Origin: an uncultured Propionibacteriaceae bacterium
GTDB lineage: Bacteria; Actinomycetota; Actinomycetes; Propionibacteriales; Propionibacteriaceae
Direction: 5' to 3'
DNA length: 64,000 bases
Assembly: GCA_945911015.1 (NCBI GenBank)
Contig: CAMDZW010000013.1
Coordinates: 1 to 64,000 of the forward strand
Made by a program: the position numbers and the translations under genes. Every line of letters begins with the position of its first letter. Position 1 is the first letter of the stretch. The notes below the pieces were generated by a model. It had not been told where the DNA came from. It was given only the letters and a program-made list of their open reading frames with translations, and did no database searches. This document shows, piece by piece, positions 9,310-19,411 of this stretch.

Positions 9310-11355
9310 GTGCCCGACTCCGAACTGCTCGACGAACAACACCATCTCGACGATGCCCGTGCTGCCCTGGCACGGATGCATGACCACACCGCCTCTCTCG
9401 CCTTCACCGGTGAGAACACCGCTCATGGCGGCGACCACGTCTCCACTCAGTACCTCTTGCAGACCCTGTACCGGCGGATGATCTCCCTGCGCGACGATCC
9501 GACGGTGCCGCTGTTCTTCGGCCGGATCGACGGTGACGGGACGACCCACCATGTGGGGCGCCGCCACGTCACCTCCGAGATCGGCGGAGAACCACTGGTC
9601 GTCGACTGGCGCGCCCCGGTGTCGCTCCCCTTCTACCGGGCTCGGGTCCTTGACCCGATGGGGGTACGGCGTCGGCGCCGCTTCGGTTTCTCCGCCGGTC
9701 AGCTGACCGCGTACGAGGACGAAGACCTCACCGACGCCGCCGAAGAGTTCCACTCCGAGATCCTGGAGTCGGAGATCGAGCGGCCGCGCACCGGCCCGAT
9801 GCGTGACATCGTGGCCACCATCCAGCCCGAGCAGGATGAGATCGTCCGTGCCGATCTCGCCACTTCCCTGTGTGTGCAGGGAGCCCCGGGGACCGGCAAG
9901 ACCGCGGTGGGCCTGCACCGGGCCGCGTTCCTGCTCTATGCCCACCGGGACCAGTTGCGCCGTTCCGGGGTGATGGTGATCGGACCCAATGACAGTTTCC
10001 TGTCCTACATCGGCGATGTGCTGCCCGCGCTCGGGGAGATCGATGCCCGGTCCGAGACGATCACCTCGCTGGTCGAGAACCATGTCGGACTTCGAGCCAC
10101 CCGCACCGATGACACCGCGATTGCCGTCCTCAAGGGAGATCCGCGTCTGGCACAGGTGCTCCACAATGCCGTGTGGTCAAGGATGGCTGAGGCTGACGAG
10201 CCGCTCGTCGTGCCCAGGGGTTCTCGGCAGTGGCGGGTGCCGGCCTATGTGGTCAACGAGATCGTGGCTGAGCTCCGCGGCCGCGGCATCCGTCACGAGG
10301 CGGGCCGGTCGATGCTGCCGCAGCGCCTCGCCGACCAGGTCCTGCGGCGGATGGAGGCGGCCGGTGATGCCCCCGACGACCGGGTGCAGAACGCTGTCGC
10401 CCGGACCCCGGTGGTGAAGAAGCTCTGCAAACAGCTGTGGCCCCCGCTCGATCCGGCCGGTGTGTTGTGGCAGCTCTGGTCCTCCCCTGAGGCTCTCGCG
10501 GCGGCGGCGGACGGAATCCTGACCTCGGATGAGATCCGACTGCTGAACGGGCAGTCCACGACGAGGTCGGCGAAGTCGCAGAAGTGGTCTGCCCAGGACT
10601 TGGTCCTGCTCGACGAGATCGCCGATCTTCTGGTCCGGATCCCGAGCCTGGGCCATGTGATCATCGATGAGGCCCAGGACCTGTCGGCGATGGAGCTGCG
10701 AGCCGCCGGGCGTCGCGCCAGCACTGGATCGGTCACCCTGCTCGGCGATCTGGCCCAGGCCACCACCGCCTGGGCGACACGCTCGTGGGCCGACGCCCTG
10801 GCCCACATCGGACACAGCGATGCGCTGATCGAAGAGCTCCGGGCCGGCTTCCGGGTTCCCGGTGCGGTCATCGACTACGCCGCCCAGCTGTTGCCGACAA
10901 TCGCCCCCGGGCTGAACCCGCCCTATTCGGTCCGCCGCACCCGTGGTGAGCTCGATCTTCGCCCCGGTTCCGCACCGGAGTGGATCGCGGCCGTCACCGC
11001 CGCCCTGCGGCTCGAGGGCACCGTTGGTCTGATCGTGCCCGACTCGTTGCTGCCCAGCGCCCGGAAGTCCCTCCACGACAACGATCTTGACTTCACTGAC
11101 GTGACGGTCAGCGCCACGAGCGACGAGGATCGCGATGATCCTCGGGTTCGCTTCGCGGAACGTCTCGAGCTGGTGCCCTCGAGTCTGGTCAAGGGTCTGG
11201 AGTTCGATCATGTGGTGCTGGTCGAGCCGTCGGCGATCGTGGCTGACGAAGCCGATCGGATCACCGGACTGCGGCGGCTCTACGTCTGTCTGACCCGTGC
11301 GGTCACCTCGTTGGTGGTCGTCCACCGCAACGAACTGCCGACCGAACTGGGTTGA
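9310..11355 (+). CDS. HelD-family (UvrD/Rep-like) RNA polymerase recycling ATPase
   Basis: 681 aa; GAPGTGKTAVGLHRAAFLLY, IIDEAQDLSAMEL, VKGLEFDHVVLVEP, YVCLTRA motifs. Confidence 0.85.
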   Translation: MPDSELLDEQHHLDDARAALARMHDHTASLAFTGENTAHGGDHVSTQYLLQTLYRRMISLRDDPTVPLFFGRIDGDGTTHHVGRRHVTSEIGGEPLVVDWRAPVSLPFYRARVLDPMGVRRRRRFGFSAGQLTAYEDEDLTDAAEEFHSEILESEIERPRTGPMRDIVATIQPEQDEIVRADLATSLCVQGAPGTGKTAVGLHRAAFLLYAHRDQLRRSGVMVIGPNDSFLSYIGDVLPALGEIDARSETITSLVENHVGLRATRTDDTAIAVLKGDPRLAQVLHNAVWSRMAEADEPLVVPRGSRQWRVPAYVVNEIVAELRGRGIRHEAGRSMLPQRLADQVLRRMEAAGDAPDDRVQNAVARTPVVKKLCKQLWPPLDPAGVLWQLWSSPEALAAAADGILTSDEIRLLNGQSTTRSAKSQKWSAQDLVLLDEIADLLVRIPSLGHVIIDEAQDLSAMELRAAGRRASTGSVTLLGDLAQATTAWATRSWADALAHIGHSDALIEELRAGFRVPGAVIDYAAQLLPTIAPGLNPPYSVRRTRGELDLRPGSAPEWIAAVTAALRLEGTVGLIVPDSLLPSARKSLHDNDLDFTDVTVSATSDEDRDDPRVRFAERLELVPSSLVKGLEFDHVVLVEPSAIVADEADRITGLRRLYVCLTRAVTSLVVVHRNELPTELG

Positions 11356-11388
11356 CGAGTATCATCCGCCTCTGGTTCAACAACGCAA

Positions 11389-11415
11389 ACAGCCCCGCCA
11401 CAAGGACGGGGCTGT
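11389..11415. terminator. Bidirectional hairpin between convergent genes
   Basis: Perfect 9-bp stem ACAGCCCCG/CGGGGCTGT with a 9-nt loop. Confidence 0.75.
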
Positions 11416-11431
11416 CGGGCTGTCCGGCAGA

Positions 11432-12103
11432 TCAGGCTGCTGGGATCTCCAGCTCCTTCTCGAAGGCCGGGATGGTCTTGTCCTGACCGATGACCTTGGC
11501 CTCACCGCGCTCATAGCTGAGCAGGTAGGTGTCGGCCTTTTCCTTGACCACGTAGGCGATCCACCCGGTGGCGGTGCCTCCGTCGCGACGGGAGATCTTC
11601 TCGAAGACGTCGTAGTCGGCTGCGTCGAGCTCGTCTTCCATCATGCGAGTCTTGTTGTTCCAGAAGTCATCGCCGTCGTCCCACGAGATCTCGAAGTTGC
11701 CCGACTGGATCAAACCGCCGAAGACCTGTCCGGGCGTGACCTTGACCTGCACCAGGACGACCTCGCCGCCATCAGCGATGTCCTCGGCGAACTCCTCGGA
11801 GTCGAAGTTACGGACCACCGACACGATCTCGACGACATCCTCGGTTTCGGGATCGGTCCACTTCTCCCCGATCTCGATCTCGGACTGCTCGGACTGGGGA
11901 GCGCTCGACTCACTGGCTTCGGGGGTCTGCGACGTCTCGGGTGCGCTGGTCTCCGGAGCGGGGGCCTCGGTGCTGGCGCTGGTCTCGGGGGCGGGCGGCG
12001 GGGTCGCAGACTCGTCGTCGCCCCCGCTGCAGGCGCCCATGGTCAGAGCCAAGCTCAGGCTCGACGCGGCGATCAGTCCACGGAGAATCGGCTTCTTGTA
12101 CAT
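11432..12103 (-). CDS. Secreted lipoprotein
   Basis: MYKKPILRGLIAASSLSLALTMGAC lipobox, then an acidic/Pro-rich linker (APETSAPETSQTPEASES) and a C-terminal globular domain. Confidence 0.8.
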   Translation of the reverse strand: MYKKPILRGLIAASSLSLALTMGACSGGDDESATPPPAPETSASTEAPAPETSAPETSQTPEASESSAPQSEQSEIEIGEKWTDPETEDVVEIVSVVRNFDSEEFAEDIADGGEVVLVQVKVTPGQVFGGLIQSGNFEISWDDGDDFWNNKTRMMEDELDAADYDVFEKISRRDGGTATGWIAYVVKEKADTYLLSYERGEAKVIGQDKTIPAFEKELEIPAA

Positions 12104-12231
12104 GCTGGTGGTGCTCCCTGTTGTGCGTGATCCGTGCCGTCCGACCCGGACCACGTACTCAGACGGATCACCGCAGGCCGGTGGTTCCTCCCCACCCCGG
12201 GTGAGATGGATCACAGACCAGAACGGGATGG

Positions 12232-13242
12232 TCAGAACAGGGTGGGCTGCAGGTCCACCGGTAGCTTCGGCATAGATGGCCGCGACCGCCACTCGTGTCG
12301 AGAATCCCAGCCGAGAGTGTCGGTGACCGGCTCCGGTTCATCGACCACGAGGTGCCCGAGCACGCGCCGGGCCGCAGCCGCCGTGCCGGGCAGCCCCAGG
12401 CCGATCAGCAGCTGGTGCAGGACCTCTGCCTCGTACGGAAGGACTCCGGTCCCTGCGTCGAGACCGAGCGCGAGCCCATCCTCGGGCCGCATCACCGCAC
12501 GATTGTGCTGCCAGCGTTCCCGGGCCAGCGGATCCTGCAGCCGGGCCAGGACCGCCGGGCCGACCAGTTCCTTGACCCGCGCCCCACCGGCCTCGACCTC
12601 GGCGAACACGGCCTCGGCATCGCCGAAGGCGGTCAACAGCAGCGCAGCCCGTTTCGGCCCGATGCCGTCGACGCCGGGCAGGTTGTCCGAAGGATCTCCC
12701 CGCAGGGCGGCAAAATCGGGATACTGCTCCGGGCGGACACCGGTCAGGGTCACCAACCGGTCCGGGGTCAACATCGGCGAGCCCTCGACGCCACCACTGA
12801 TCATCCGCAGCACATGGGTCGATTCATCGATCAGCGCGAAGGCATCCCGGTCGGAGGTGACCAGCACCGTCGTACCACCATCGCCGGCCACGGTCCGTGC
12901 GGTGGAGGCGAGCACGTCATCGGCCTCCCAGCCATCGGGGGTGACCACGTGGACACCCACCTGCTCGAGGAACTCGGTGGCCAAGGCCAGCTGCGACACC
13001 AGCGTCGGCAGTTTCTCCTCCCGTTGCGCCTTGTACGAGGGCCAACGGCTCTTGCGGCGATTGTGGCTCGGGTCGTCGAAACCAACCACGATGCGCGTCG
13101 GACCGATCCGGTCCGCAGCCGCGACGAGCTGGGTCATCAATCCTCGAACAGCCCAGATCGGGGCCCCACTGGCATCCCGGGCACCGGTCCCGGCGAGAGC
13201 GTGGAAACTTCGATGGACCAGGGAGTTCCCGTCGACCACCAT
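12232..13242 (-). CDS. 5'-3' exonuclease (PolA-exo/FEN-like)
   Basis: MVVDGNSLVHRSFHAL...GWEADDVLAST...VTSDRDAFALI...GDPSDNLPGVDGIGPKRAALLL (H3TH). Confidence 0.9.
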   Translation of the reverse strand: MVVDGNSLVHRSFHALAGTGARDASGAPIWAVRGLMTQLVAAADRIGPTRIVVGFDDPSHNRRKSRWPSYKAQREEKLPTLVSQLALATEFLEQVGVHVVTPDGWEADDVLASTARTVAGDGGTTVLVTSDRDAFALIDESTHVLRMISGGVEGSPMLTPDRLVTLTGVRPEQYPDFAALRGDPSDNLPGVDGIGPKRAALLLTAFGDAEAVFAEVEAGGARVKELVGPAVLARLQDPLARERWQHNRAVMRPEDGLALGLDAGTGVLPYEAEVLHQLLIGLGLPGTAAAARRVLGHLVVDEPEPVTDTLGWDSRHEWRSRPSMPKLPVDLQPTLF

Positions 13243-13305
13243 CACCCGTTGCGCCACACCGGCCACCCTAACGTGGGCGAGATGATGTGGGATCATGGGC
13301 GCACC

Positions 13306-14529
13306 ATGACAACCCGACCAGCACACCACGAAAAACTGGTCTCCGCCGTCGGCTTCGGTTACTTTCCCATTGCCCTGACCGCACGCCTCCCGTACGCGAT
13401 GATGGTGGTCGGTGTGCTGACTCTGGTGGTGACCGCACGGGAATCGATGACCCTGGGCGGGGTGAACTCTGCCGTGGTCGGTGCCGGCACCGCGATCTTC
13501 GGGCCGCTGATCGGTGCAGCCGTCGACCGGTGGGGGCAGCGCCCGGTGCTGCTGATCGCCGGCCTGGTGAACTGTCTTGCCCTGTTGGCGATGGCGTGGG
13601 TGGCGTTCTCGTCGTTGCCCGACTGGGTGGTGTTGACGATTGCCTTCGTGATCGGTGCCTCGGCACCCCAGGTCGGCCCGATGTCGAGGAGCCGACTGGT
13701 CCTCCTGATCACCCGGGCCATCGTCCCGGGCCGACGGACGAAGGTCTTCAACTCGACCATGTCCTATGAGTCAGGTGCCGACGAGGTCGTCTTCGTCTTC
13801 GGCCCGGTGATCGTCGGCCTGCTCGCCACCGTCAACCCGGTCGCCCCGGTGGTCGGTGCCGCGGTGCTGACCGCCGTCTTCGTGGGCGCCTTCGCGCTCC
13901 ATCCCAGTGCTCGTGCCGCCCGGCCCACCGCCTCGGACGGGGAGGCGGTCCGGGCCCCGGTGAGCGCACTGCTCAGCCCACGCCTACTGGTCGTGGTGCT
14001 CGGGGTGTTGGCGATCGGGATGATGTTCGGCACCGTGCTCACCTCGTTGACTGCGGTCATGGAGGACATGGGGAGGCCCGGTCAGGCCGGTCTGCTCTAC
14101 GGCGCGATGGGAGTCGGTTCGGCCACGCTCGCCCTGATGGTGGGGCGGTTCCCGACCGGGTTCAGCCTGCGGGCGCGGTGGACGGTGTTCGCTGCGGTGC
14201 TGTTGGCCGGGGTGATCGGCTTCGGGGTGTCTGCGGCCGTGTGGTCAATCACGGTCTCGTTGCTGGTCGCCGGCATCGGCCTCGGCCCGATCCTGGTGAC
14301 TGCATTCAGCCTGGCGGCACTGCGCAGCCCCCACGGATGGTCGGCGACCGTGATGACGATCCTCGGCTCGGCCGTCGTCGTCGGCCAGGCCAGTTCGTCG
14401 GCGATCACCGGCTGGCTCGCTGACTCCGCCGGCACCTCGACATCGGTCCTGGCCCCGATCGTGCCGGCCTCGATCGTGCTGGTGGCCGGACTGCTCAACT
14501 GGCCGATCCGCGACGAACAACTCTCCTGA
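13306..14529 (+). CDS. MFS transporter
   Basis: 407 aa polytopic; ATG at 13306 MTTRPAHHEKLVSAVGFGYFPIALTARLPYAMMVVG. Confidence 0.85.
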   Translation: MTTRPAHHEKLVSAVGFGYFPIALTARLPYAMMVVGVLTLVVTARESMTLGGVNSAVVGAGTAIFGPLIGAAVDRWGQRPVLLIAGLVNCLALLAMAWVAFSSLPDWVVLTIAFVIGASAPQVGPMSRSRLVLLITRAIVPGRRTKVFNSTMSYESGADEVVFVFGPVIVGLLATVNPVAPVVGAAVLTAVFVGAFALHPSARAARPTASDGEAVRAPVSALLSPRLLVVVLGVLAIGMMFGTVLTSLTAVMEDMGRPGQAGLLYGAMGVGSATLALMVGRFPTGFSLRARWTVFAAVLLAGVIGFGVSAAVWSITVSLLVAGIGLGPILVTAFSLAALRSPHGWSATVMTILGSAVVVGQASSSAITGWLADSAGTSTSVLAPIVPASIVLVAGLLNWPIRDEQLS

Positions 14530-15046
14530 CCGGCCCCACCGTCGCCACCACGACCAGCCCGATCACCACACCGACGAGCGTCCCGACCCCGTTGTCGACG
14601 ACATCGGTGATGTCGCAGGCCCGACCGAGTCGGGACACCTTCTGTTGGACGGTCTCGATCAGGACCGAACACCCGATCAGCCCCACGGCTCCGGGCAGCA
14701 CCCACCACAGTCCGCGACGGAACTGGGCCGACAGCCACACCAGGAAGAATCCCGAGGGCATGAAGACCAGGGTGTTCAGCAGCCGCTGCCCGCCCGGCAC
14801 GATCCAGAACCCGTCGGGGGCCGGTCCCCCGTAGTCGAAGGAACACAGCTCCTGGAAACGGATCGGCGGCGTCGAGGTGTGCGCCGGGGTCAGGGTGATC
14901 ACGAACAGGCAGAGCACCGACCACACCAACAGCCATCCGGGCAGCGCCCTCCGCCAGCCGACCCCTCGCCCGATGAGCAGCGCTGCCACCGCGGTGACCA
15001 CGCCCAGGCCCACGACCAGGGCGAGCATCACCCACGGGCCCCTCAC
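14495..15046 (-). CDS. VanZ-like membrane protein
   Basis: LTPAHTSTPPIRFQ...LLNTLVFMPSGFFL...RACDITDVVDNGVGTLVGVVIG, typical VanZ motifs. Confidence 0.85.
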   Translation of the reverse strand: MRGPWVMLALVVGLGVVTAVAALLIGRGVGWRRALPGWLLVWSVLCLFVITLTPAHTSTPPIRFQELCSFDYGGPAPDGFWIVPGGQRLLNTLVFMPSGFFLVWLSAQFRRGLWWVLPGAVGLIGCSVLIETVQQKVSRLGRACDITDVVDNGVGTLVGVVIGLVVVATVGPVRRVVRRGSAS

Positions 15047-15309
15047 TCGAACTCGGCCTTGCGTCTCCGCAGCCCGGAGGCTAGCAACATCCGTACGATC
15101 TCGCGGGTGGTGGTGACCCGGGCACCGGCCGCGACGACCTGGTCGAACCGATCGGCGATCACGTCGTAGTGGTCACGTTCGAAGGCCTGGCGCGGGATCC
15201 CGACCCCGGCAGCGAACTCGTGCAGTTCTTCGTACGAGCTGTCGCTGGCCAGATGGGACCACCACCGGCCATGGCCGGGCCAGGTCGGCGGGTCGATCCA
15301 CACCGTCAC
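15043..15309 (-). CDS. DUF4031-like small protein
   Basis: GTG at 15309: VTVWIDPPTWPGHGRWWSHLASDSSYEELHEFAAGVGIPRQAFERDHYDV. Confidence 0.8.
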   Translation of the reverse strand: MTVWIDPPTWPGHGRWWSHLASDSSYEELHEFAAGVGIPRQAFERDHYDVIADRFDQVVAAGARVTTTREIVRMLLASGLRRRKAEFE

Positions 15310-16019
15310 GCAGGACCACCTGAAAGCTTGCGGTCGGTACGGTCCAGCAGCGTCCGCCACATCCGAACCAGCTCAACATCGACATAGGCCTTGTAGGACC
15401 CGGTGGGACGCACTTTGCTGCCCACATGGAAGGAACGGACACCGGCGCGCAGCAGCCACGGGACGTGGTCGGTCTGCAGGCCGCCGCCGGCGACAATCAT
15501 CGCTGCGATCCTCTCGTCCCCGCGGGCCCGGACGAGCAGGTCGTCCAGCCCCTCCTCCACCCCACGGGCCGACCCTGCGGTCAACACCTGGTCACATCCC
15601 AGCTGAGGCAGCAGCGCCCAGGCCTTGTCCTGGTCGAGGCAGGCGTCGACGGCTCGGTGGAAGGTCCACGGCAGCTCGGTGGCCCCGGCCAGCTCGCCGA
15701 TCACCGACAGGTCGATCTCGGAATGGGCGTTGAGGAAACCGAAGACCAGGCCGTCCGCCCCGGCATCGGCATAGGACTTCGCCAATCCCACCAGCCGGGT
15801 TGCCTCTCCCCCGTCAGTGCCATACCCGTCGCGCAGGCGCACCATCACCCGTACCGGGAGATCGGTGGCCGAGCAGACTGCTGCCACCGTCTCCGGTTCG
15901 GGCGAGAGACCACCGTCGTCCATCGTGCCGACCAGTTCGAGCCGGTCGGCCCCACCCTCAGCCGCCCGCTGCGCATCCTGGGCGTGGAGGGCGATCACCT
16001 CGAGCAAAGGCCTTGTCAT
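15306..16019 (-). CDS. cutC: CutC family protein
   Basis: LEVIALHAQDAQRAAEGGADRLELV...MVRLRDG...FGFLNAHSEIDL...FHRAVDA...QVLTAGSA. Confidence 0.92.
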   Translation of the reverse strand: MTRPLLEVIALHAQDAQRAAEGGADRLELVGTMDDGGLSPEPETVAAVCSATDLPVRVMVRLRDGYGTDGGEATRLVGLAKSYADAGADGLVFGFLNAHSEIDLSVIGELAGATELPWTFHRAVDACLDQDKAWALLPQLGCDQVLTAGSARGVEEGLDDLLVRARGDERIAAMIVAGGGLQTDHVPWLLRAGVRSFHVGSKVRPTGSYKAYVDVELVRMWRTLLDRTDRKLSGGPA

Positions 16020-16042
16020 GGGGACAAAGCTACCGTTCGACT

Positions 16043-18091
16043 TCAGTGGATGTTGCGATCCTCACGGTAACCGCGCCACACGTTCTCGAAGAACTCGTCG
16101 TCGGACGGGATCGGCCGGACTGCACGCCACACGAACCTTGGGGTGTTCGTCCCGTCCCACACGGTTTCCTGGATGACATCGGCCAGTGCTCCGCCGTCGA
16201 GCTGGAACCGGAAGATGTCGGGCAGGTCGAGTTCCCGGGTGGGGTCGTCGCCGGCTCCGGCCTGCGGCAGTGTGCCGTCCGGATCGGTGTAGAGCACCGA
16301 TCCGCGGGACCGCCCGCCACGGTCGAGGTAGTCAGCCATCGCACACAGGTAGACGTACTGCGAGGTGATGATGTCGCGGATCAGGAACAGCCGGTTCACC
16401 GATCGACGGCTGCTGGCATCGGCGACCATGAGAGTGTCGTAGTCGTCGAGCCACTGCTTCACCTGGTGCAGTGCCTCGTCGATGCTGGCGCGGGAGCGGA
16501 CCACGGCCGCGTTGCGACTCATCAGCTCGGTCGCCTCCCGCAGCAAAGCATCGGTGTTGTCCTCGCCGCTGGTGGCTCGCTCATTGGCCTGTGACAGCAG
16601 CGAAAGCGCGGCCCGGCTCACCGGCGCGGCCAGATCCGCAAAGGTGGCATGGTCGATCGGGTCATCGGTACGACGAGCTGCGACATAGGCGGCAGCTCGG
16701 GTTGCACCGACCTGGCCCGAGTTGAGCGCGGCACCGCCGGGCCGGTAGATGCCGTGGGCACCGGCAGCCTCGCCGACCGGGAAGAAGCCCGCCACATTGG
16801 ACTGCCACCACTGGTCGACGGCCAGACCGCCGTTGTTGTGCTGGGCACACACGGCCACCTCGAGCGGCTCGACCTCGAGGTCGATCTGCGGATTCCGTTC
16901 CAGGTAGAAGTCGTAGGCCGGTCGGTTCATGTGCTGGAGGCGTTCGATCGGGGTCGAGTTGCCCAACCCGAGGACGCCGGCGCGATCCAGGTAGTCGTAC
17001 GCCTCCGGGCTCAGCTGGTCGGGGTCGAAGTCGGGCCGGACCGGGTTGGAGCGGAAGTCCAGGAACACCCGCCGGCCACGCAGCACGGTCTCGCGGTAGA
17101 CGAGGAGATCGATCAGTGAGGACCCGTCGAGTGCCTTACGGATGTCGAAGGGCCACTGGTAGCCCTTGAGAAAGATCATCGACATCTGCCGGCCGTAGTC
17201 CTCGATGGCCTCGGAGAGGAACTCCCGTTCGTCGTTGCCGTCCTGGTCGGTCGAGATGAACCGAGGCACCACCTGCATGTAGGTGCCGGAGACATTCCAC
17301 CGGGGCTTGATCGAGGCCAGCCCGAACTGCCATTCGGTGAGGTTCTTGCCGTGGACCCCGGCGCGCAGCGCTGCACCGTTGGCGCCCCACTGACCGTGCG
17401 GGTAGACAGCGTCGGCGTACATCCCGGCCGGGCCGCCGGTGGCATAGATGACGTTGGTGGCGCGCAGCAACAGGAACCGGGAGCGCTGGTCCGCGGCGCG
17501 GACGTCGGTGCGCAGACAGAGCAGGCCAACCACAGTGGCGCTGCCATCGGCGGCGGTTTCGGTGACCAGGTCGACGATGCGGCAGGCGTCGATGATCCGG
17601 GTGCCGTTGCGTCGGACCTGCTTCTCCAGCTGCTCGACCATGGTGCGCGAGGTGTACGGGCCGACCGAGGTGGCCCGCTGTCGGGGGTCGTGGTCGGTCT
17701 TGTAGCCGACGAACTCCCCGCTGCGGGCGTGAGGGAAGGGGACACCGGCCTCGACCAGGTTGAAGAAGGTCCGCGGCGACCAGGCTGCCTCGGCGAGCGC
17801 GATGTCGCCGTCCATCGAGCCGCCGGAGAAGAGGGTCTCGGCCATGTCGCGGACCGAGTCGGGCTCATGCCCGGACAGGGTCAGCTTGTAGTACGTCTGC
17901 TTGTCCGAGCCCGCATTGCGGGAGGCACCGGCCCGGATCTTGTCGGTGACCACGACGACATCGTCGGTCCCGAACTGGACCAACCGAGCGGCGGCACAGT
18001 AGCCGGCCGCGCCCGTACCGACGACGACGGTGTTGGTGGAGATGACGGGAATCTCATGCCCGTCGACGGTGATGGTGGATTCGGCAACCAT
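16043..18091 (-). CDS. FAD-binding flavoprotein oxidoreductase (fumarate reductase/succinate dehydrogenase-like)
   Basis: 682 aa; NTVVVGTGAAGYCAAARL Rossmann motif, GEAAGAHGIYRPGGAALNSGQVGA near the C-terminus. Confidence 0.8.
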   Translation of the reverse strand: MVAESTITVDGHEIPVISTNTVVVGTGAAGYCAAARLVQFGTDDVVVVTDKIRAGASRNAGSDKQTYYKLTLSGHEPDSVRDMAETLFSGGSMDGDIALAEAAWSPRTFFNLVEAGVPFPHARSGEFVGYKTDHDPRQRATSVGPYTSRTMVEQLEKQVRRNGTRIIDACRIVDLVTETAADGSATVVGLLCLRTDVRAADQRSRFLLLRATNVIYATGGPAGMYADAVYPHGQWGANGAALRAGVHGKNLTEWQFGLASIKPRWNVSGTYMQVVPRFISTDQDGNDEREFLSEAIEDYGRQMSMIFLKGYQWPFDIRKALDGSSLIDLLVYRETVLRGRRVFLDFRSNPVRPDFDPDQLSPEAYDYLDRAGVLGLGNSTPIERLQHMNRPAYDFYLERNPQIDLEVEPLEVAVCAQHNNGGLAVDQWWQSNVAGFFPVGEAAGAHGIYRPGGAALNSGQVGATRAAAYVAARRTDDPIDHATFADLAAPVSRAALSLLSQANERATSGEDNTDALLREATELMSRNAAVVRSRASIDEALHQVKQWLDDYDTLMVADASSRRSVNRLFLIRDIITSQYVYLCAMADYLDRGGRSRGSVLYTDPDGTLPQAGAGDDPTRELDLPDIFRFQLDGGALADVIQETVWDGTNTPRFVWRAVRPIPSDDEFFENVWRGYREDRNIH

Positions 18092-18100
18092 GATGTCCTC

Positions 18101-18901
18101 TCAGAGCCGCGGGATCTGCATGCCGCCGCCGACGTTGATCACGTCGCCGGTGCTGTACGGCATGGCGCCGGCAGCCAGTTGGGTGACCGCACCGGCCACA
18201 TCGGCCGGGACACCCCAGCGCGGCATCGGAGCGAGGCCACCGGCGAACTGGGCGTCGTACTTCTCCTTCACCCCGGCCGTCATGTCGGTCGCGACGACAC
18301 CGGGACGGACCTCGTACACCACGATGCCCTCAGGGGCGAGACGGGCCGCCCAGAGCTGGGTGGCCATTGCCACGCCGGCCTTGGAGATGCAGTACTCGCC
18401 GCGGTTGAGCGAGACCGTGGTGGCCGAGATCGACGAGACGTTGACGATGGTGCCCTGCACCGGCTGTGGGCTGGTCGGGTCGTAGTCACCGCGCTGGGCG
18501 ATCATCTGGTTCGCCACGAGCTGGGTGAGGAAGTAGGGCCCGCGCAGGTTGATGCCGAGCACCCGGTCGAAGCTCTCGGGGGTGGCGACCAGGAGGTCGT
18601 CGCGGACCTCGGGAGCGACCCCGGCATTGTTGACCAGCAGGTCGATCCGACCCCAGGCGGCGACAGTCTCGTCGACATAGCGCTGGTGCGACTCCTGTTC
18701 GGCGACACTGCCTTGGGTGTAGCGGACCTCGCCCAGAGTGCGGAGTCGGTCCAGCAGGTCGGTCGGCTCTGGACGGGTGGCGAGGATGGCGACTTTCCAG
18801 CCCGCCTGCAACAGCCCTTCAGTGATGCCGAGCCCGATCCCGCGATTTCCGCCGGTGACCAGGGCCACCTTGTCCGCAGCAGTGTTGTCCATGTCCGCCA
18901 T
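18101..18901 (-). CDS. SDR family oxidoreductase (3-ketoacyl-reductase-like)
   Basis: KVALVTGGNRGIGLG...NNAGVAP...YCISKAGVAMAT; probably cotranscribed with the downstream FAD enzyme. Confidence 0.88.
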   Translation of the reverse strand: MADMDNTAADKVALVTGGNRGIGLGITEGLLQAGWKVAILATRPEPTDLLDRLRTLGEVRYTQGSVAEQESHQRYVDETVAAWGRIDLLVNNAGVAPEVRDDLLVATPESFDRVLGINLRGPYFLTQLVANQMIAQRGDYDPTSPQPVQGTIVNVSSISATTVSLNRGEYCISKAGVAMATQLWAARLAPEGIVVYEVRPGVVATDMTAGVKEKYDAQFAGGLAPMPRWGVPADVAGAVTQLAAGAMPYSTGDVINVGGGMQIPRL

Positions 18902-19039
18902 CCTCCCCCAGCCCAGTCCTGCCGCGCAAGTAAGGGCTTTCCCATCGGCCGTGGATGCTGGACAGACGCCAGAAGCAGGAGCAGGATGTCGCAGAGAGCG
19001 GCTCGCATCGAGGTGAGCCAGGAGGAGGTGCGTTCCCCC

Positions 19040-19411
19040 ATGACAACTCCGACCGACCCGGCGCCGGGCTCCGTGCTCAACGCCTCGCCGGAGGACTTCG
19101 CGCGGGTCCAGGCCAGCGCGGAATTCAAACAACTCAAGGTGACCTTCCGAGCGTTCGCCATCCCCATGACTGTGGTCTTCCTGGTCTGGTACTTCCTGTA
19201 CGTACTGCTGTCGACCTATGCCGAAGGCTTCATGTCGACACCGCTGATCGGCAATCTCAATGTCGGCCTGACGCTGGGGCTGCTCCAGTTCGTCTCGACC
19301 TTCCTGATCACCGGTCTGTATGTCCGACATGCCAACCGCAAGATCGACCCGATCGCCACCAAGCTTCGTGAAGAGCTCGAAGGCACCACCCCGGCACAGG
19401 AGGCTGAGTGA
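19040..19411 (+). CDS. DUF485 family membrane protein
   Basis: MTTPTDPAPGSVLNASPEDFARVQASAEFKQLKVTFRAFAIPMTVVFLVWYFLYVLLSTY; TGATG coupling to the symporter gene. Confidence 0.88.
   Translation: MTTPTDPAPGSVLNASPEDFARVQASAEFKQLKVTFRAFAIPMTVVFLVWYFLYVLLSTYAEGFMSTPLIGNLNVGLTLGLLQFVSTFLITGLYVRHANRKIDPIATKLREELEGTTPAQEAE

Noticed and set aside
17351-19411. 686-aa plus-strand ORF beginning antisense to the flavoprotein
   Set aside because: Only the last ~124 aa (DUF485, from 19040) look like real protein; the upstream part is antisense to the FAD and SDR genes.
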